From positions 4,237,843 through 4,301,842 of the forward strand of contig NZ_CM001437.1 in assembly GCF_000243275.1 (NCBI RefSeq): 64,000 bases of DNA, in the 5' to 3' direction. This DNA is from Myroides odoratus DSM 2801 (GTDB lineage Bacteria > Bacteroidota > Bacteroidia > Flavobacteriales > Flavobacteriaceae). How positions within the stretch are numbered: position 1 is the first letter of the stretch; each line of letters starts with the position of its first letter. The position numbers and the translations under genes were made by a program. This document shows positions 45,066 through 55,356 of this stretch, piece by piece. Below the pieces are notes generated by a model. It worked only from the letters and a program-made list of their open reading frames with translations, was not told where the DNA came from and ran no database searches.

Positions 45066-45908
45066 ATGAGTGAAAAAAGAACTGCTATTTCAGCCGCTTT
45101 GACTTCTATAATGTGTGTGCAAGGTGGTGCGTCTTTAGCAAAAAGGCTGTTTCCTGTTTTAGGACCAGCAGGTGCAAGCTCCTTGCGCATTGGTTTATCC
45201 GCTATCTTGTTATTACTTATCAATAGACCTAATTTTAAAGCATTAACCAAACAACAATGGTTGTGCTGCTTAGGGTATGGGGTAAGCATTGGAGGAATGA
45301 ACTTACTGTTTTATTTTGCAATTGAACGAGTACCCTTAGGTTTGGGGGTGACCGTAGAATTTGTAGGTCCATTGCTTTTAGCCTTATTTTTATCGAGAAA
45401 AGTACTGGATGTGCTTTGGGCTTTACTCGCTTGTGCAGGAATCTTGTTGATTGTGCCTTGGAAGAGTAATAATGTGGATCTAATCGGACTAGGCATGGCT
45501 TTTACAGCGGGGATGTTTTGGGTCGGTTATATTGTTATGGGAAGCAAGGTGTCTAAATTGATTGATGGACGAACTGCGGTTACTATTGGAACACTATTTG
45601 CCGCAATGATTATCGTTCCTGTAGGGATTGCCTCTGGAGGATTGGTTCATCTTACGCTCAATCTTTTTTTATTGGGATTGGCCGTAGCTATTTTATCTAG
45701 CGCACTTCCTTTTACGTTGGATTTGGTAGCCATGAAGCGCATGCCTGCAAAGAGCTTTAGTATTTTAACTAGTTTACATCCTGCATTTGCCGCTTTAAGC
45801 GGATTATTGTTCTTAGGAGAAGCATTGAGTTTGATTCAGTGGTTGTCCGTGGCTTGTGTTGTTTTTGCAAGTATAGGAACGACAATAACTTCAAATAAAG
45901 TTAGTTAG
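45066..45908 (+). CDS. EamA family exporter, RhtA-like
   Basis: 280 residues with ten predicted membrane segments. GGASLAKRLFPVLGPAGASS near residues 20-39 and the following pattern resemble the threonine/homoserine exporter RhtA. It is monocistronic with its own promoter. The substrate is inferred from subfamily resemblance only. Confidence 0.85.
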   Translation: MSEKRTAISAALTSIMCVQGGASLAKRLFPVLGPAGASSLRIGLSAILLLLINRPNFKALTKQQWLCCLGYGVSIGGMNLLFYFAIERVPLGLGVTVEFVGPLLLALFLSRKVLDVLWALLACAGILLIVPWKSNNVDLIGLGMAFTAGMFWVGYIVMGSKVSKLIDGRTAVTIGTLFAAMIIVPVGIASGGLVHLTLNLFLLGLAVAILSSALPFTLDLVAMKRMPAKSFSILTSLHPAFAALSGLLFLGEALSLIQWLSVACVVFASIGTTITSNKVS

Positions 45909-46007
45909 TGTTTGTTGGTTGAACTTTTGCTTTAGTGTTGTTGAGTGACAAAGAAACGGGAACCGAACAAAATAAAAGGAAGTACCTCATTTTTAAAGAG
46001 AATAGTT

Positions 46008-46015
46008 TACCTTTG
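46008..46015 (+). promoter_or_regulatory. -7 box for pepD
   Basis: TACCTTTG, 35 bp before the pepD ATG. Confidence 0.5.
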
Positions 46016-46050
46016 AGGAACAAGGAATAATAAGAATCTATATTGAAATT

Positions 46051-47523
46051 ATGAACCAAGAAATAAGAAACTTAGAACCTAAACAAGTATGGAATAAGTT
46101 TGCTGATTTAAATGCAGTGCCACGTCCTTCTAAAAAAGAAGAACGCGTGATTGCGTTTATGGTAGACTTTGGAAAGTCACTAGGATTAGAAACAATCCAG
46201 GATGAGGTAGGAAATGTTATCATTAAGAAACCTGCAACTGCGGGAATGGAGAACAGAAAAACCATTGTGATGCAATCGCATTTGGATATGGTTCACCAAA
46301 AAAATAACGATACAGATTTTGATTTCGATACACAAGGAATTGAAATGTATGTAGAAGAGGGATGGGTACGCGCTAAAGGAACTACTTTAGGAGCGGATAA
46401 TGGACTAGGAGTTGCTACGATTATGGCAATTTTGGAAAGTTCAGATATTCCACACCCTGCAATTGAAGCGCTTTTCACAATTGATGAGGAGACAGGAATG
46501 ACAGGAGCAAAAGGATTAAAAGGCGGTTTATTAGAAGGAGAAATCCTTTTAAACTTAGATACAGAAGAAGACGATGAAATTGATATCGGATGTGCTGGAG
46601 GTATTGACGTAACTGCAGCAGCAGAGTACGATGAAGAAGATACACCAGAAAACTCGGTGGGATACCGCATTACAATTAAAGGATTAAACGGAGGACATTC
46701 AGGAATGGATATCCACAAAGGACTGGGGAATGCAAATAAAATCATGAACCGTTTGTTGTTTGATGCTTTTGATAATTTTGGTTTACAAATTGCTACTATC
46801 AAAGGGGGAAGTTTGCGTAATGCTATTCCACGTGAAAGTGTTGCAACTGTAATTATAGCTCAAATGTATGATGAGGCTTTCGTTTATGATATGACGCAAA
46901 TTGTTGAGGATATCAAAGCGGAATTACATACCGTAGATCCAGGATTTGAAGTTGTTTTTGAAAAATTAGACGAGACAGAAACACCGAAAAAAGTAATGCC
47001 TTCTATGGCACAATACTTCTTCGTTCGTTCTATGTATGCGGCGCATAATGGAGTATTCCGTATGAGTCCAGACTTTGATGATTTAGTAGAAGCATCGAAT
47101 AATATTGCTAAAGTTGAGGTAGGGAATGGACAGTTAACTGTAAAATGTTTAACGCGTTCATCTGTAGAATCTTCTAAAATGGACGTTGCGAATGGCTTGC
47201 GTTCTGCTTTTGAATTAATGGGATGTGAAGTAGAGTTTTCAGGTTCATACCCAGGATGGAGTCCAAATCCAGATTCAGCCATTTTAGATGTGTTAGTCGA
47301 TATTTACGAAAAACAACACAACGAAAAACCAAATGTGGTAGCTTGTCATGCTGGATTGGAATGTGGAATCTTAGGAACACACTATCCAGATATGGATATG
47401 ATTTCATTTGGTCCAACCATTAAAGGAGCTCACTCTCCTGCAGAGCGTGCAAATATTGAATCACTTCAAAAATTCTGGAACTTTGTTTTAGAGATTTTAA
47501 AACAAATCCCAGAGAAAAAATAA
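46051..47523 (+). CDS. pepD: Aminoacyl-histidine dipeptidase (PepD, M20 family)
   Basis: 490 residues, full length for cytosolic PepD (carnosinase-like), which hydrolyses X-His dipeptides. Zinc ligands are visible: His77 and Asp79 in SHLDMVHQ, the bridging Asp in GADNGLG near 118, and the general-base Glu in DEETGMTGA near 149. The lid domain carries GLNGGHSGMDIHKG, and the C-terminal ligand lies in GAHSPAERANI. It is a single-gene unit with its own promoter and terminator. Confidence 0.95.
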   Translation: MNQEIRNLEPKQVWNKFADLNAVPRPSKKEERVIAFMVDFGKSLGLETIQDEVGNVIIKKPATAGMENRKTIVMQSHLDMVHQKNNDTDFDFDTQGIEMYVEEGWVRAKGTTLGADNGLGVATIMAILESSDIPHPAIEALFTIDEETGMTGAKGLKGGLLEGEILLNLDTEEDDEIDIGCAGGIDVTAAAEYDEEDTPENSVGYRITIKGLNGGHSGMDIHKGLGNANKIMNRLLFDAFDNFGLQIATIKGGSLRNAIPRESVATVIIAQMYDEAFVYDMTQIVEDIKAELHTVDPGFEVVFEKLDETETPKKVMPSMAQYFFVRSMYAAHNGVFRMSPDFDDLVEASNNIAKVEVGNGQLTVKCLTRSSVESSKMDVANGLRSAFELMGCEVEFSGSYPGWSPNPDSAILDVLVDIYEKQHNEKPNVVACHAGLECGILGTHYPDMDMISFGPTIKGAHSPAERANIESLQKFWNFVLEILKQIPEKK

Positions 47524-47557
47524 GCCTATCACCAGATAGTTATCAATGAGTTCAATT

Positions 47558-47593
47558 AAAAACAGCAAGTAGCCTTTCGCTCTTGCTGTTTTT
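47558..47593 (+). terminator. Terminator after pepD
   Basis: The 12-bp stem AAAAACAGCAAG/CTTGCTGTTTTT has a 12-base loop and a following T-run. Confidence 0.85.
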
Positions 47594-47697
47594 TTATGCC
47601 CTTTTTGTAGGGGAATTTAAATAAAATTATCATAAAAATAAAAAAAGGCACTATTATTTTGTACTTTTCCTTCCGTTAACAACGAATATAAATTGGT

Positions 47698-48213
47698 ATG
47701 AGACAAATAAAAAATAAGGGAATCAAAATGTTGATGATTATGCCATTGCTTTTGTCTTCTACTTGCGCAATAGACGAGGATCCTATCCATTATCATTATA
47801 CAATCGAAAATCAAAGTGGAGTTCCCGTAGAGCTTAAAGTATATCACATGAACGCGGCTGGTACAAAAAAAAATGTGCGCTATATTCCATTGACTCCTAA
47901 CGAACAAATAACAAAGAATTACAAAGATTATCCTTCTTATGGTGGTTATAATTTTACTGAATTTTTTCGCACAAACGAAGGAGCACCTAATGTGGTAGAG
48001 GTTATTTATGAAAACAAGAAGAAAACCGTTTTTGTACAACTGAAATTCAATGGTATAGTAGAGAATAACTGCACAAATGTCTTTGGGGAAATAGTAGACT
48101 GTGAGGAAAGAAATTTGTTAGATATATTTAAGTATAGAAATACAGTGGAACATTATACGATAACAAAAGCAGATTATGAAGCAGCAACAGATTGTAATGG
48201 GAATTGTTACTAG
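47698..48213 (+). CDS. Small lipoprotein, tandem paralogue 1
   Basis: 171 residues with a lipoprotein-like signal ending LSSTC; Thr at -1 is unusual. The mature part begins with an acidic stretch and YTIENQSGVPVELKVY. It shares this and a motif series (VVEVIYENKKKTVFVQ, NVFGE, CEERN, EHYTITKADYEAA) with the next gene, so the two arose by duplication. The family is unknown. Cysteines at NNCTN, VDCEE and the C-terminal DCNGNCY may form disulfides. The next gene starts 16 bp after its stop. Confidence 0.75.
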   Translation: MRQIKNKGIKMLMIMPLLLSSTCAIDEDPIHYHYTIENQSGVPVELKVYHMNAAGTKKNVRYIPLTPNEQITKNYKDYPSYGGYNFTEFFRTNEGAPNVVEVIYENKKKTVFVQLKFNGIVENNCTNVFGEIVDCEERNLLDIFKYRNTVEHYTITKADYEAATDCNGNCY

Positions 48214-48229
48214 GCCAGAGTTGTATCGT

Positions 48230-48718
48230 ATGGTAAAGCAAATGAGCCTAGCATTGGTAACTTTACTGTTAGTATTAGTAGGTTGTGAAAAGGAAGGGGA
48301 AACGTATGAATACAGTATAGAGAATAAGAGTGGTCAAGATATTGTATTTAAGCTATATACCCAAATGAAGAGAACGGATAATAGCATTCAAAATGTGTAC
48401 TATATTCATCTTCCAAAAGGAGAAAAATTATACAAAGAGTATTATTCGACGTATTATGATTTTAGAAGTCTGTTTCAAGATTACTATGAGGCTCCCCAGA
48501 ATGAGTTGCCGTTTAATACGATAGAGGTTATCTATGGGAATAAGAAAAAGAAAATTTTAGTCGAACAATACGAAAGTGAAAAAGGGGGATGTCGGAATAT
48601 ATTTGAAGAAAAAGTTCCTTGCGACGACCGAAATCCATTGAATCGAACCCGATATCAAAACAAAAAAGAACATTTTATATTTACTCCTGAAGATTATCAA
48701 CAAGCAGAAGATTGGTGA
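48230..48718 (+). CDS. Small lipoprotein, tandem paralogue 2
   Basis: 162 residues from ATG 48230 (MVKQMSLALV), giving a signal with lipobox LVGC. Mature sequence YSIENKSGQDIVFKLY, then TIEVIYGNKKKKILVEQ, NIFEEKVPCDDRN and EHFIFTPEDYQQAE runs parallel to paralogue 1. The frame reaches 48176 inside the previous gene, but the inner ATG fits a signal peptide. The function is unknown. A MSLALV start at 48242 is also possible. Confidence 0.75.
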   Translation: MVKQMSLALVTLLLVLVGCEKEGETYEYSIENKSGQDIVFKLYTQMKRTDNSIQNVYYIHLPKGEKLYKEYYSTYYDFRSLFQDYYEAPQNELPFNTIEVIYGNKKKKILVEQYESEKGGCRNIFEEKVPCDDRNPLNRTRYQNKKEHFIFTPEDYQQAEDW

Positions 48719-48848
48719 AATACAGCTAACGTAACGAAGTTCTAAGGTTATCTTAATTATTTAAGGAAATTTTAATTTTTGGGCACTGCAAATTGTGGAT
48801 TGCTTTTTGTACATTAGTTGCTTCAAGAAAACAAAACTCAAAAGCATT

Positions 48849-49451
48849 ATGAAAAAATCAATCTTAGCACTAGCTTTAGTAAGCATGGTAGCTATTTCAT
48901 GTGGAGATAAAAAATCAACAGATACAACTGCTCCGGAAGCAGTAGAGCAAACAACAGAAGCGCCTAAACAAAAGGAGTTGACTTACGCTATTGAGTGGAC
49001 AGCTTTTAAAACACCTGCAAAAGTAGGAGTAAAAGGAACTTTTGACGAAGTGAAATTATCAGAAGTAAACCAAGAAGCGGCAACTTTAGCAGAAGGTTTA
49101 AAAGGAGCACAATTCTCAATTGTTACTAGCTCTGCAAGTACAGGAGATCCAGCAAGAGATGAAACATTGCGTTTAAACTTCTTTAGTAAATTAGTAGGTA
49201 ATATCAATGGATTCTTTGGTGAGTTTAAAGACGGTAAAGTGTTGGTAAACTTAACAATGAATGGAATTACGAAAGAAAAAGAATTCACATACGAAGCAAC
49301 AGAAGCTGGAGTAAAATTGAATGGATCAATTGACATCCTTACAGATTTTACAGCTCAAGATGCGTTCAACGCTTTACATGAAGCTTGTAATGCCCTACAC
49401 GAAGGGAAAACATGGTCTGATGTAGAGATTGCTGTAGAGATTAAAAAATAA
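48849..49451 (+). CDS. YceI family lipoprotein
   Basis: 200 residues from ATG 48849 (MKKSILALAL), lipobox AISC at about residue 18, then a Thr/Glu-rich linker. The YceI lipocalin-like domain follows, with AIEWTAFKTPAKVGVKGTF near 50 and the conserved tail of antiparallel strands. YceI proteins bind isoprenoid or other amphiphilic ligands in the periplasm; the ligand here is unknown. The open frame begins at 48795, but the inner ATG gives the lipoprotein signal. Confidence 0.88.
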   Translation: MKKSILALALVSMVAISCGDKKSTDTTAPEAVEQTTEAPKQKELTYAIEWTAFKTPAKVGVKGTFDEVKLSEVNQEAATLAEGLKGAQFSIVTSSASTGDPARDETLRLNFFSKLVGNINGFFGEFKDGKVLVNLTMNGITKEKEFTYEATEAGVKLNGSIDILTDFTAQDAFNALHEACNALHEGKTWSDVEIAVEIKK

Positions 49452-49474
49452 AAGCAATAAAATACACGAAATGA

Positions 49475-49508
49475 AGAGGAATATGCGGATATATTCCTCT
49501 TTTTTTTT
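49475..49508 (+). terminator. Terminator after the YceI gene
   Basis: The stem AGAGGAATAT/ATATTCCTCT is followed by eight T. The -7 box of prfA begins within its last T. Confidence 0.85.
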
Positions 49509-49515
49509 ACCTTTG
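49508..49515 (+). promoter_or_regulatory. -7 box for prfA-pyrF
   Basis: TACCTTTG, 30 bp before the prfA ATG, abutting the upstream terminator. Confidence 0.5.
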
Positions 49516-49545
49516 CATTCCAATTAAATTATCTCTTTTCAAGAT

Positions 49546-50619
49546 ATGATAGATAGATTACAAATTATAAAACAGCGTTTTGATGAAATTTCTGATTTGA
49601 TTATTCAACCAGATGTAATTGCAGATCAAAAACGATATGTTCAATTAAACAAAGAATATAAAGATTTAAAACAGTTGGTTGAAAAACGTGCTGAATATTT
49701 AAATCTTACAGGAAATATAGCGGAAGCAAATGAAATCTTAGCAGACGGGAGTGATGCTGAAATGGTTGATATGGCCAAAATGCAACTAGAAGAAGCAAAA
49801 GATCGTTTGCCAGAATTAGAAGATGAAATCAAATTCCTTTTAATTCCAAAAGATCCAGAAGACGCGAAAAACGTAATGGTGGAAGTGCGTGCTGGAACAG
49901 GTGGAGATGAAGCGAGTATTTTTGCTGGAGATTTGTTCAGAATGTATACCAAATATTGTGAATCTAGAGGTTGGAGAACATCTGTAGTGGATGTGAATGA
50001 AGGAACTTCTGGAGGATACAAAGAGGTTATCTTTGAAGTAACAGGAGAAGATGTATACGGAACGTTGAAGTTTGAAGCAGGTGTACACCGTGTACAACGT
50101 GTTCCTCAAACTGAAACACAGGGTCGTGTTCATACCTCTGCTGCAACAGTAATGGTATTGCCAGAAGCAGAAGAATTCGATGTACACATTGATATGAATG
50201 ATGTTCGTATTGACTTATTCTGTTCATCAGGACCTGGAGGACAGTCTGTAAATACAACGAAATCTGCTGTGCGTATGACGCATATCCCAACAGGATTAGT
50301 GGCGCAATGTCAGGATGAGAAATCACAACACAAGAATAAAGATAAAGCATTGTCTGTATTGCGTTCTCGTTTATACGAAATGGAATTAGCGAAGAAACAA
50401 GAAGAAGATGCTAAAAAACGTAACTCTCAGGTAAGTAGTGGTGACCGTTCTGCGAAAATTAGAACGTATAACTACCCGCAAGGACGTGTTACTGATCACC
50501 GTATTGGATTGACATTATACGATCTAGATGGTGTAATGAATGGTGGTATTCAGAAAATTATTGATGAGTTACAATTAGTAAGTAATACGGAGAAATTAAA
50601 AGAAAGCGAAGTTTATTAA
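49546..50619 (+). CDS. prfA: Peptide chain release factor 1
   Basis: 357 residues. The peptidyl-tRNA hydrolysis motif GGQ is at 231-233 in [17 protein letters not shown]. The N-terminal coiled-coil and the codon-recognition domain are present; the region around [18 protein letters not shown] is typical of RF1/RF2. It recognises UAG and UAA in the ribosomal A site. A hairpin follows at 50636, before pyrF. Confidence 0.96.
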   Translation: MIDRLQIIKQRFDEISDLIIQPDVIADQKRYVQLNKEYKDLKQLVEKRAEYLNLTGNIAEANEILADGSDAEMVDMAKMQLEEAKDRLPELEDEIKFLLIPKDPEDAKNVMVEVRAGTGGDEASIFAGDLFRMYTKYCESRGWRTSVVDVNEGTSGGYKEVIFEVTGEDVYGTLKFEAGVHRVQRVPQTETQGRVHTSAATVMVLPEAEEFDVHIDMNDVRIDLFCSSGPGGQSVNTTKSAVRMTHIPTGLVAQCQDEKSQHKNKDKALSVLRSRLYEMELAKKQEEDAKKRNSQVSSGDRSAKIRTYNYPQGRVTDHRIGLTLYDLDGVMNGGIQKIIDELQLVSNTEKLKESEVY

Positions 50620-50635
50620 TACGCAAGATAAAGAG

Positions 50636-50664
50636 AAACCACACTAAGCAGTGTGGTTTTTTTT
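50636..50664 (+). terminator. Hairpin between prfA and pyrF
   Basis: The stem AAACCACAC/GTGTGGTTT is followed by a T-run, 17 bp after prfA. It may end prfA transcripts fully or partly, since pyrF follows 15 bp later with no clear promoter of its own. Confidence 0.75.
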
Positions 50665-50678
50665 AAAAGTACTAGAGC

Positions 50679-51500
50679 ATGACAACACAACAACTCATAG
50701 AGGAAATTAAACGTAAAAACTCATTCTTATGTGTAGGGCTAGACGTTGATTTAACTAAGATTCCTGCATTTTTACTCGAAGAGGAAGATCCTATTTTTAG
50801 TTTTAATAAGGCGATTATTGATGCTACCCATGATTTAGCAGTAGCTTATAAACCCAATATTGCTTTTTTTGAAGCTTATGGATTGAAAGGATGGGAGTCT
50901 TTGAAAAAGACAATTGCGTATATCAAGGAACAATATCCAACATTGTATACAATTGCAGATGCAAAAAGAGGAGATATTGGCAATACAGCATCGATGTATG
51001 CTAAGGCTTTTTTTGAAGATATGGCCTTTGATAGCGTAACAGTTGCTCCTTATATGGGAAAAGATTCAGTAGAACCTTTCTTGGCTTTTGAAAATAAACA
51101 CACCATTTTATTGGCCTTAACTTCGAATGAAGGGGCCTTTGATTTTCAAACACAATTGATTGATGGAGAACCTTTGTATAAAAAGGTAATCCGAACATCA
51201 CAACAATATAAAAATGCAGAAAACCTGATGTATGTGGTTGGAGCAACGAAGGCAGAATACTTTAAAGATATTCGCCAAGTAGCACCAACTAGCTTTTTAC
51301 TTGTCCCAGGTGTTGGAGCACAAGGGGGGAGTTTACAAGACGTATGTCAGTATGGATTAGCAGAAAATGTAGGCTTGTTAATCAACTCATCAAGAGGGAT
51401 TATTTATGCATCCAACCAAGCGGACTTTGCAACAAGAGCAAGAGAAGAAGCGTTGAAAATGCAGCAAGAAATGCAAGAGATACTAAAGAATAGATTATGA
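50679..51500 (+). CDS. pyrF: Orotidine 5'-phosphate decarboxylase
   Basis: 273 residues, the length of the longer (type 2) form. The catalytic Asp-Lys-Asp array is [10 protein letters not shown] (Asp94, Lys96, Asp99), and LCVGLDVD is at the start of the barrel. It makes UMP from OMP, the last step of pyrimidine synthesis. It overlaps the next gene by 4 bp (ATGA), implying translational coupling. Confidence 0.96.
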   Translation: MTTQQLIEEIKRKNSFLCVGLDVDLTKIPAFLLEEEDPIFSFNKAIIDATHDLAVAYKPNIAFFEAYGLKGWESLKKTIAYIKEQYPTLYTIADAKRGDIGNTASMYAKAFFEDMAFDSVTVAPYMGKDSVEPFLAFENKHTILLALTSNEGAFDFQTQLIDGEPLYKKVIRTSQQYKNAENLMYVVGATKAEYFKDIRQVAPTSFLLVPGVGAQGGSLQDVCQYGLAENVGLLINSSRGIIYASNQADFATRAREEALKMQQEMQEILKNRL

Positions 51501-52297
51501 TCGTAGTAAAGGACCAACTTGGTCGTGAGCATCGTTTTGAACAAGTGCCAAAACGCATTGTTTCACTTGTGCCAGCGCTAACGGAAACGCTTTTTGACCT
51601 TGGGTTGGAAGATGAATTAGTGGGAATTACAACTGCTTGTATGCATCCTTATCACCTGAGAGTAACGAAGGCAACAATAGGAGAAGTAAACAAAGTAGAG
51701 GTAGAGCAGATTAAGTTGTTGCAACCTGATATTATTATTGCAAGTCCAGCAGAAAATACGCTGGAGGAAATTGAACGCTTAAAAGGGATTTGTCCGATTT
51801 GGCTGGTAGATGTGAGAACGATGGATCAGAATATTCAATTAATTGAAGCTTTAGGTCAATTGTTTAATAAACGAACAGAAGCGCGTAAATGGATAGATAA
51901 GCTACAATTCGGACAGAAGGACTTGATGGACTTCGTTCGTGATAAGCCAGGTTTTAAAGTTGCTTATTTTGTAGGGAAAGATCCGTTTGTTGTAGCTGGA
52001 GAAGGCACTTTTGTACAAGAGCTTTTAACGCTAAATAAGTTTGAGAATGTTTATGCAGTTCGAACAGAACAGTATCCCGAGGTAGAAATAAGAAAGATTC
52101 GAATCCAAGGTGATCCTGAGCTGGTTTTTTTACCTTCTATTCCGTATGCCTTTCAAGAAGAAGATGCATTTGAGATTGGACGATTTACACACCATGGAAA
52201 AACCATTTTTGTGGAAGGTGAAATGTTTAGTTGGTACGGAACAAGGGTAAGTAAAGCCTTTGATTATTTTAAACAGATACATCATCGATTAGAATAA
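51497..52297 (+). CDS. BtuF-like periplasmic-binding-fold protein without signal peptide
   Basis: 266 residues with the TroA/BtuF helical-backbone fold: [20 protein letters not shown] near 20, [18 protein letters not shown] near 75, and the second lobe around [18 protein letters not shown]. The sequence begins [12 protein letters not shown], without a signal peptide or lipobox, so it may be cytosolic, unlike classical ABC binding proteins. No permease or ATPase gene is nearby. It is coupled to pyrF by a 4-bp overlap, and the reason is unclear. Confidence 0.85.
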   Translation: MIVVKDQLGREHRFEQVPKRIVSLVPALTETLFDLGLEDELVGITTACMHPYHLRVTKATIGEVNKVEVEQIKLLQPDIIIASPAENTLEEIERLKGICPIWLVDVRTMDQNIQLIEALGQLFNKRTEARKWIDKLQFGQKDLMDFVRDKPGFKVAYFVGKDPFVVAGEGTFVQELLTLNKFENVYAVRTEQYPEVEIRKIRIQGDPELVFLPSIPYAFQEEDAFEIGRFTHHGKTIFVEGEMFSWYGTRVSKAFDYFKQIHHRLE

Positions 52298-52302
52298 AAA
52301 AG

Positions 52303-52328
52303 ATCTCACCAAAAGGTGAGATTTTTTT
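52303..52328 (+). terminator. Terminator after the BtuF-like gene
   Basis: The stem ATCTCACC/GGTGAGAT with an AAAA loop is followed by T7. Confidence 0.8.
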
Positions 52329-52421
52329 ATTGTGGGTTGTGAAGTTTGTTCTTTGTGAGGTTTTGTCGGAAATCATCCGGTTATTTGGCAAATTGCCATT
52401 TGCCACTACGAGATTTTACAT

Positions 52422-52582
52422 CTCACCCCCTCACCATCTATCTCATGGGTTTATATTTGTTTTCGTATTCGATGAATCTACACTTCGTTCCGATTTCACC
52501 GCCCCATCATCTCACCCCCTCATCATCTCACCACCTCACCCTCTCACCGTCTCACCCTCTCACCGTCTCACTGCCTCACCAT
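52422..52582. repeat. Octamer tandem repeat CTCACCNN
   Basis: Nine consecutive 8-base units run from 52511 to 52582 (CTCACCCC, CTCATCAT, CTCACCAC, CTCACCCT, CTCACCGT, CTCACCCT, CTCACCGT, CTCACTGC, CTCACCAT). Two more lie at 52422-52437. The last two bases vary. It occupies the 476-bp gap between the BtuF-like gene and gyrA, which otherwise holds a terminator (52303) and the gyrA promoter (52730). Two overlapping ORFs here are repeat artefacts. Confidence 0.75.
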
Positions 52583-52729
52583 CCCTAAAGGGTACAGCTT
52601 CCTCTTAAAAGTGGCTTATTTACGCCTTAAAATGACTCTATTTCGATTGAAGGAATAAAAAATTTAGAAAAACACTAAAAAAATGAATTTTTCATGGCTC
52701 TAGAGTATGGAAAAACGCTATAAAAACTG

Positions 52730-52737
52730 TATATTAG
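52730..52737 (+). promoter_or_regulatory. Possible -7 box for gyrA
   Basis: TATATTAG followed by CAC, 36 bp before the ATG. It is the same TAnnTTAGCAC variant seen before parE. Confidence 0.35.
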
Positions 52738-52773
52738 CACGTTTAATAATGACAATTTAAATTTAATATACTT

Positions 52774-55335
52774 ATGTCTGAAGGAGAAAAGTTGATTCCT
52801 ATTAACATTGAGGAACAGATGAAATCAGCCTACATTGATTATTCAATGTCCGTGATTGTATCTCGAGCGCTTCCTGATGTTAGAGATGGCTTAAAACCTG
52901 TGCATCGTAGAGTGTTATTTGGTATGTACGAGTTAGGCGTGATGTCTAATAGAGCACATAAAAAGTCTGCCAGAATTGTAGGGGAAGTTTTAGGTAAATA
53001 CCACCCACACGGGGATAGTTCTGTATATGACGCTATGGTGCGTATGGCTCAAGATTGGAGTATGCGTTACTTGCTTGTAGATGGACAAGGTAACTTTGGA
53101 TCTGTAGATGGAGATAGCCCTGCTGCAATGCGTTATACAGAGGCTAGAATGAAGAAGATATCTGAAGAAATTCTTGCCGATATTGATAAAGAAACCGTTG
53201 ATTTCCAGTTAAACTTTGACGACACCTTAGAAGAGCCAAAGGTAATGCCTACGCGTATTCCTACCTTATTGGTTAATGGTGCTTCGGGTATTGCTGTAGG
53301 TATGGCGACGAATATGGCGCCACATAATCTTTCAGAAGTTATTGATGGAACATTAGCCTATATCGATAATAACGATATCGAAATTGATGAATTGATGAAC
53401 CACATCAAAGCACCTGATTTCCCTACCGGAGGAGTTATCTATGGTTATGAAGGAGTAAGAGAAGCTTTCAAAACGGGACGTGGACGTGTAGTAATGCGTG
53501 CAAAAGCCAATTTTGAAGAAGTGGATGGTAGAGAGTGTATCGTGGTAACGGAAATTCCGTTCCAGGTGAACAAAGCCGAGATGATTAAGAAAACAGCAGA
53601 AGCTGTTAACGATAAGAAAATCGAAGGTATTGCTACTATTCGCGATGAATCGGATCGTAAAGGGATGCGTATCGTATACGTATTGAAACGCGATGCTATT
53701 CCAAACATTGTATTAAATACTTTATATAAATATACGCAGTTGCAATCGTCTTTCAGTGTGAATAATATCGCATTGGTTGATGGACGCCCGCAAACGCTGA
53801 ATTTAAAAGAGTTAATCTACCATTTCGTTGAACATAGACACGATGTAGTAGTTAGACGTACGCAATATGAATTAAGAAAAGCAGAAGAGCGTGCGCATAT
53901 TTTAGAAGGATTAATCATTGCATCAGATAATATTGATGAAGTAATTGCTTTAATTCGTTCTTCTAGCAATGCAGATGAAGCAAGAGCTAAATTAATTGAG
54001 CGTTTCGCTTTATCTGAAATTCAAGCCCGTGCTATTGTTGAAATGCGTTTACGTCAGTTAACTGGACTAGAGCAAGATAAACTACGTGCGGAGTATGAAG
54101 AAATTATGAAGTTAATTAATCATTTAAGAGAGTTATTAGCAAGCAAAGAAATGCGAATGAACTTAATTAAAGAGGAATTAATTGAAGTAAAAGAAAAATT
54201 TGGTGATGAGCGTCGTTCGGTTATTGAATACGCTGGAGGAGATGTAAGTATTACAGACCTTATCGCAGACGAGCAAGTAGTAATTACGATTTCTCACGCA
54301 GGATATATTAAGCGTACACCACTTTCAGAATACAAAACACAAAATAGAGGAGGAGTAGGGCAAAAATCAGCAGGAACAAGAGATCAAGATTTCTTGGAGC
54401 ATATGTATGTTGCTACAAACCACCAATATATGTTGTTCTTTACTCAAAAAGGAAAATGTTTCTGGATGAGAGTTTACGAAATTCCAGAAGGAACGAAAGT
54501 AAGCAAAGGTCGTGCAATTCAAAACTTGATTAATATTGAGAATGACGACAAAGTGAAAGCGTTTATTTGTACGCAAGATTTAAAAGATGAAGAGTACATC
54601 AACAATCACTATGTAATCATGGCGACCAAACAAGGTCAAGTGAAGAAAACACCATTAGAGCAGTATTCTCGTCCTAGACAAAATGGTATCAATGCCATTA
54701 CGATTAAAGAAGATGATGAATTACTAGAAGCAAAATTAACAGACGGTAAGAGTAAAGTATTAATTGCGGTAAAATCTGGAAAATTAGTTCGCTTTGATGA
54801 GGAGAAAACTCGTCCAATGGGAAGAACGGCTTCTGGAGTTCGCGGTATCACATTAGCAGATGACAAAGATGAAGTAATCGGAATGGTATCTGTAAGTGAT
54901 TTAAACAGTGAAATCTTAGTAGTTTCTGAAAATGGATATGGTAAGCGTTCTGCTTTAGAAGAATATAGAGAAACGAATCGTGGAGGTAAAGGAGTTAAAA
55001 CTATGAATATCAGTGAGAAAACTGGATTATTAGTTTCAATTAACGTGGTTACTGATGCGGATGATTTAATGATTATCAATAAATCGGGATTAACGATTCG
55101 TATGCGTATCTCGGATCTTCGTGTGATGGGACGTGCAACTCAAGGGGTTCGTTTGATTAACATCAAAGGAAATGATTCAATTGCAGCTGTTTGTAAAGTA
55201 ATGAAAGAGGATGATGAAGATGATCAAGATCAAGAGTTTGTAGAAATTGATGGAACAGTATTAGATGTCGTAGAAGATTTAGATGAACAAGTAGAAGACG
55301 ATCAGCTAGACGAAGAAGACCAAGATCAAGAATAA
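52774..55335 (+). CDS. gyrA: DNA gyrase subunit A
   Basis: 853 residues. The cleavage domain has its catalytic Tyr at 121 ([10 protein letters not shown]). The quinolone region reads [18 protein letters not shown], with Ser and Asp at the positions equivalent to E. coli Ser83 and Asp87, so no common quinolone-resistance change is seen. The C-terminal beta-propeller includes GyrA-box-like QNRGGVG and TNRGGKG, which supports gyrase rather than topoisomerase IV, and ends in a long acidic tail. It is probably cotranscribed with the TPR gene 21 bp downstream. gyrB is not in the window. Confidence 0.96.
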   Translation: MSEGEKLIPINIEEQMKSAYIDYSMSVIVSRALPDVRDGLKPVHRRVLFGMYELGVMSNRAHKKSARIVGEVLGKYHPHGDSSVYDAMVRMAQDWSMRYLLVDGQGNFGSVDGDSPAAMRYTEARMKKISEEILADIDKETVDFQLNFDDTLEEPKVMPTRIPTLLVNGASGIAVGMATNMAPHNLSEVIDGTLAYIDNNDIEIDELMNHIKAPDFPTGGVIYGYEGVREAFKTGRGRVVMRAKANFEEVDGRECIVVTEIPFQVNKAEMIKKTAEAVNDKKIEGIATIRDESDRKGMRIVYVLKRDAIPNIVLNTLYKYTQLQSSFSVNNIALVDGRPQTLNLKELIYHFVEHRHDVVVRRTQYELRKAEERAHILEGLIIASDNIDEVIALIRSSSNADEARAKLIERFALSEIQARAIVEMRLRQLTGLEQDKLRAEYEEIMKLINHLRELLASKEMRMNLIKEELIEVKEKFGDERRSVIEYAGGDVSITDLIADEQVVITISHAGYIKRTPLSEYKTQNRGGVGQKSAGTRDQDFLEHMYVATNHQYMLFFTQKGKCFWMRVYEIPEGTKVSKGRAIQNLINIENDDKVKAFICTQDLKDEEYINNHYVIMATKQGQVKKTPLEQYSRPRQNGINAITIKEDDELLEAKLTDGKSKVLIAVKSGKLVRFDEEKTRPMGRTASGVRGITLADDKDEVIGMVSVSDLNSEILVVSENGYGKRSALEEYRETNRGGKGVKTMNISEKTGLLVSINVVTDADDLMIINKSGLTIRMRISDLRVMGRATQGVRLINIKGNDSIAAVCKVMKEDDEDDQDQEFVEIDGTVLDVVEDLDEQVEDDQLDEEDQDQE

Positions 55336-55356
55336 ATCAATAAAAACAACAGAGTT

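Noticed and set aside
46293..46802. 169-codon minus-strand ORF inside pepD
   Set aside because: Serine-rich antisense shadow of the well-supported pepD frame.
52511..52582. Octamer array considered as a CRISPR
   Set aside because: Units are 8 bp with no 20-40 bp spacers and no cas genes nearby.
52330..52608. Two overlapping plus-strand ORFs (52330-52608 and 52346-52588) rich in His, Ser, Pro and Thr
   Set aside because: They are produced by the CTCACCNN array, which stays open in several frames; composition is unlike the neighbouring proteins and there is no start context.
54636..55079. 147-codon minus-strand ORF inside gyrA
   Set aside because: Antisense shadow of gyrA with no independent support.
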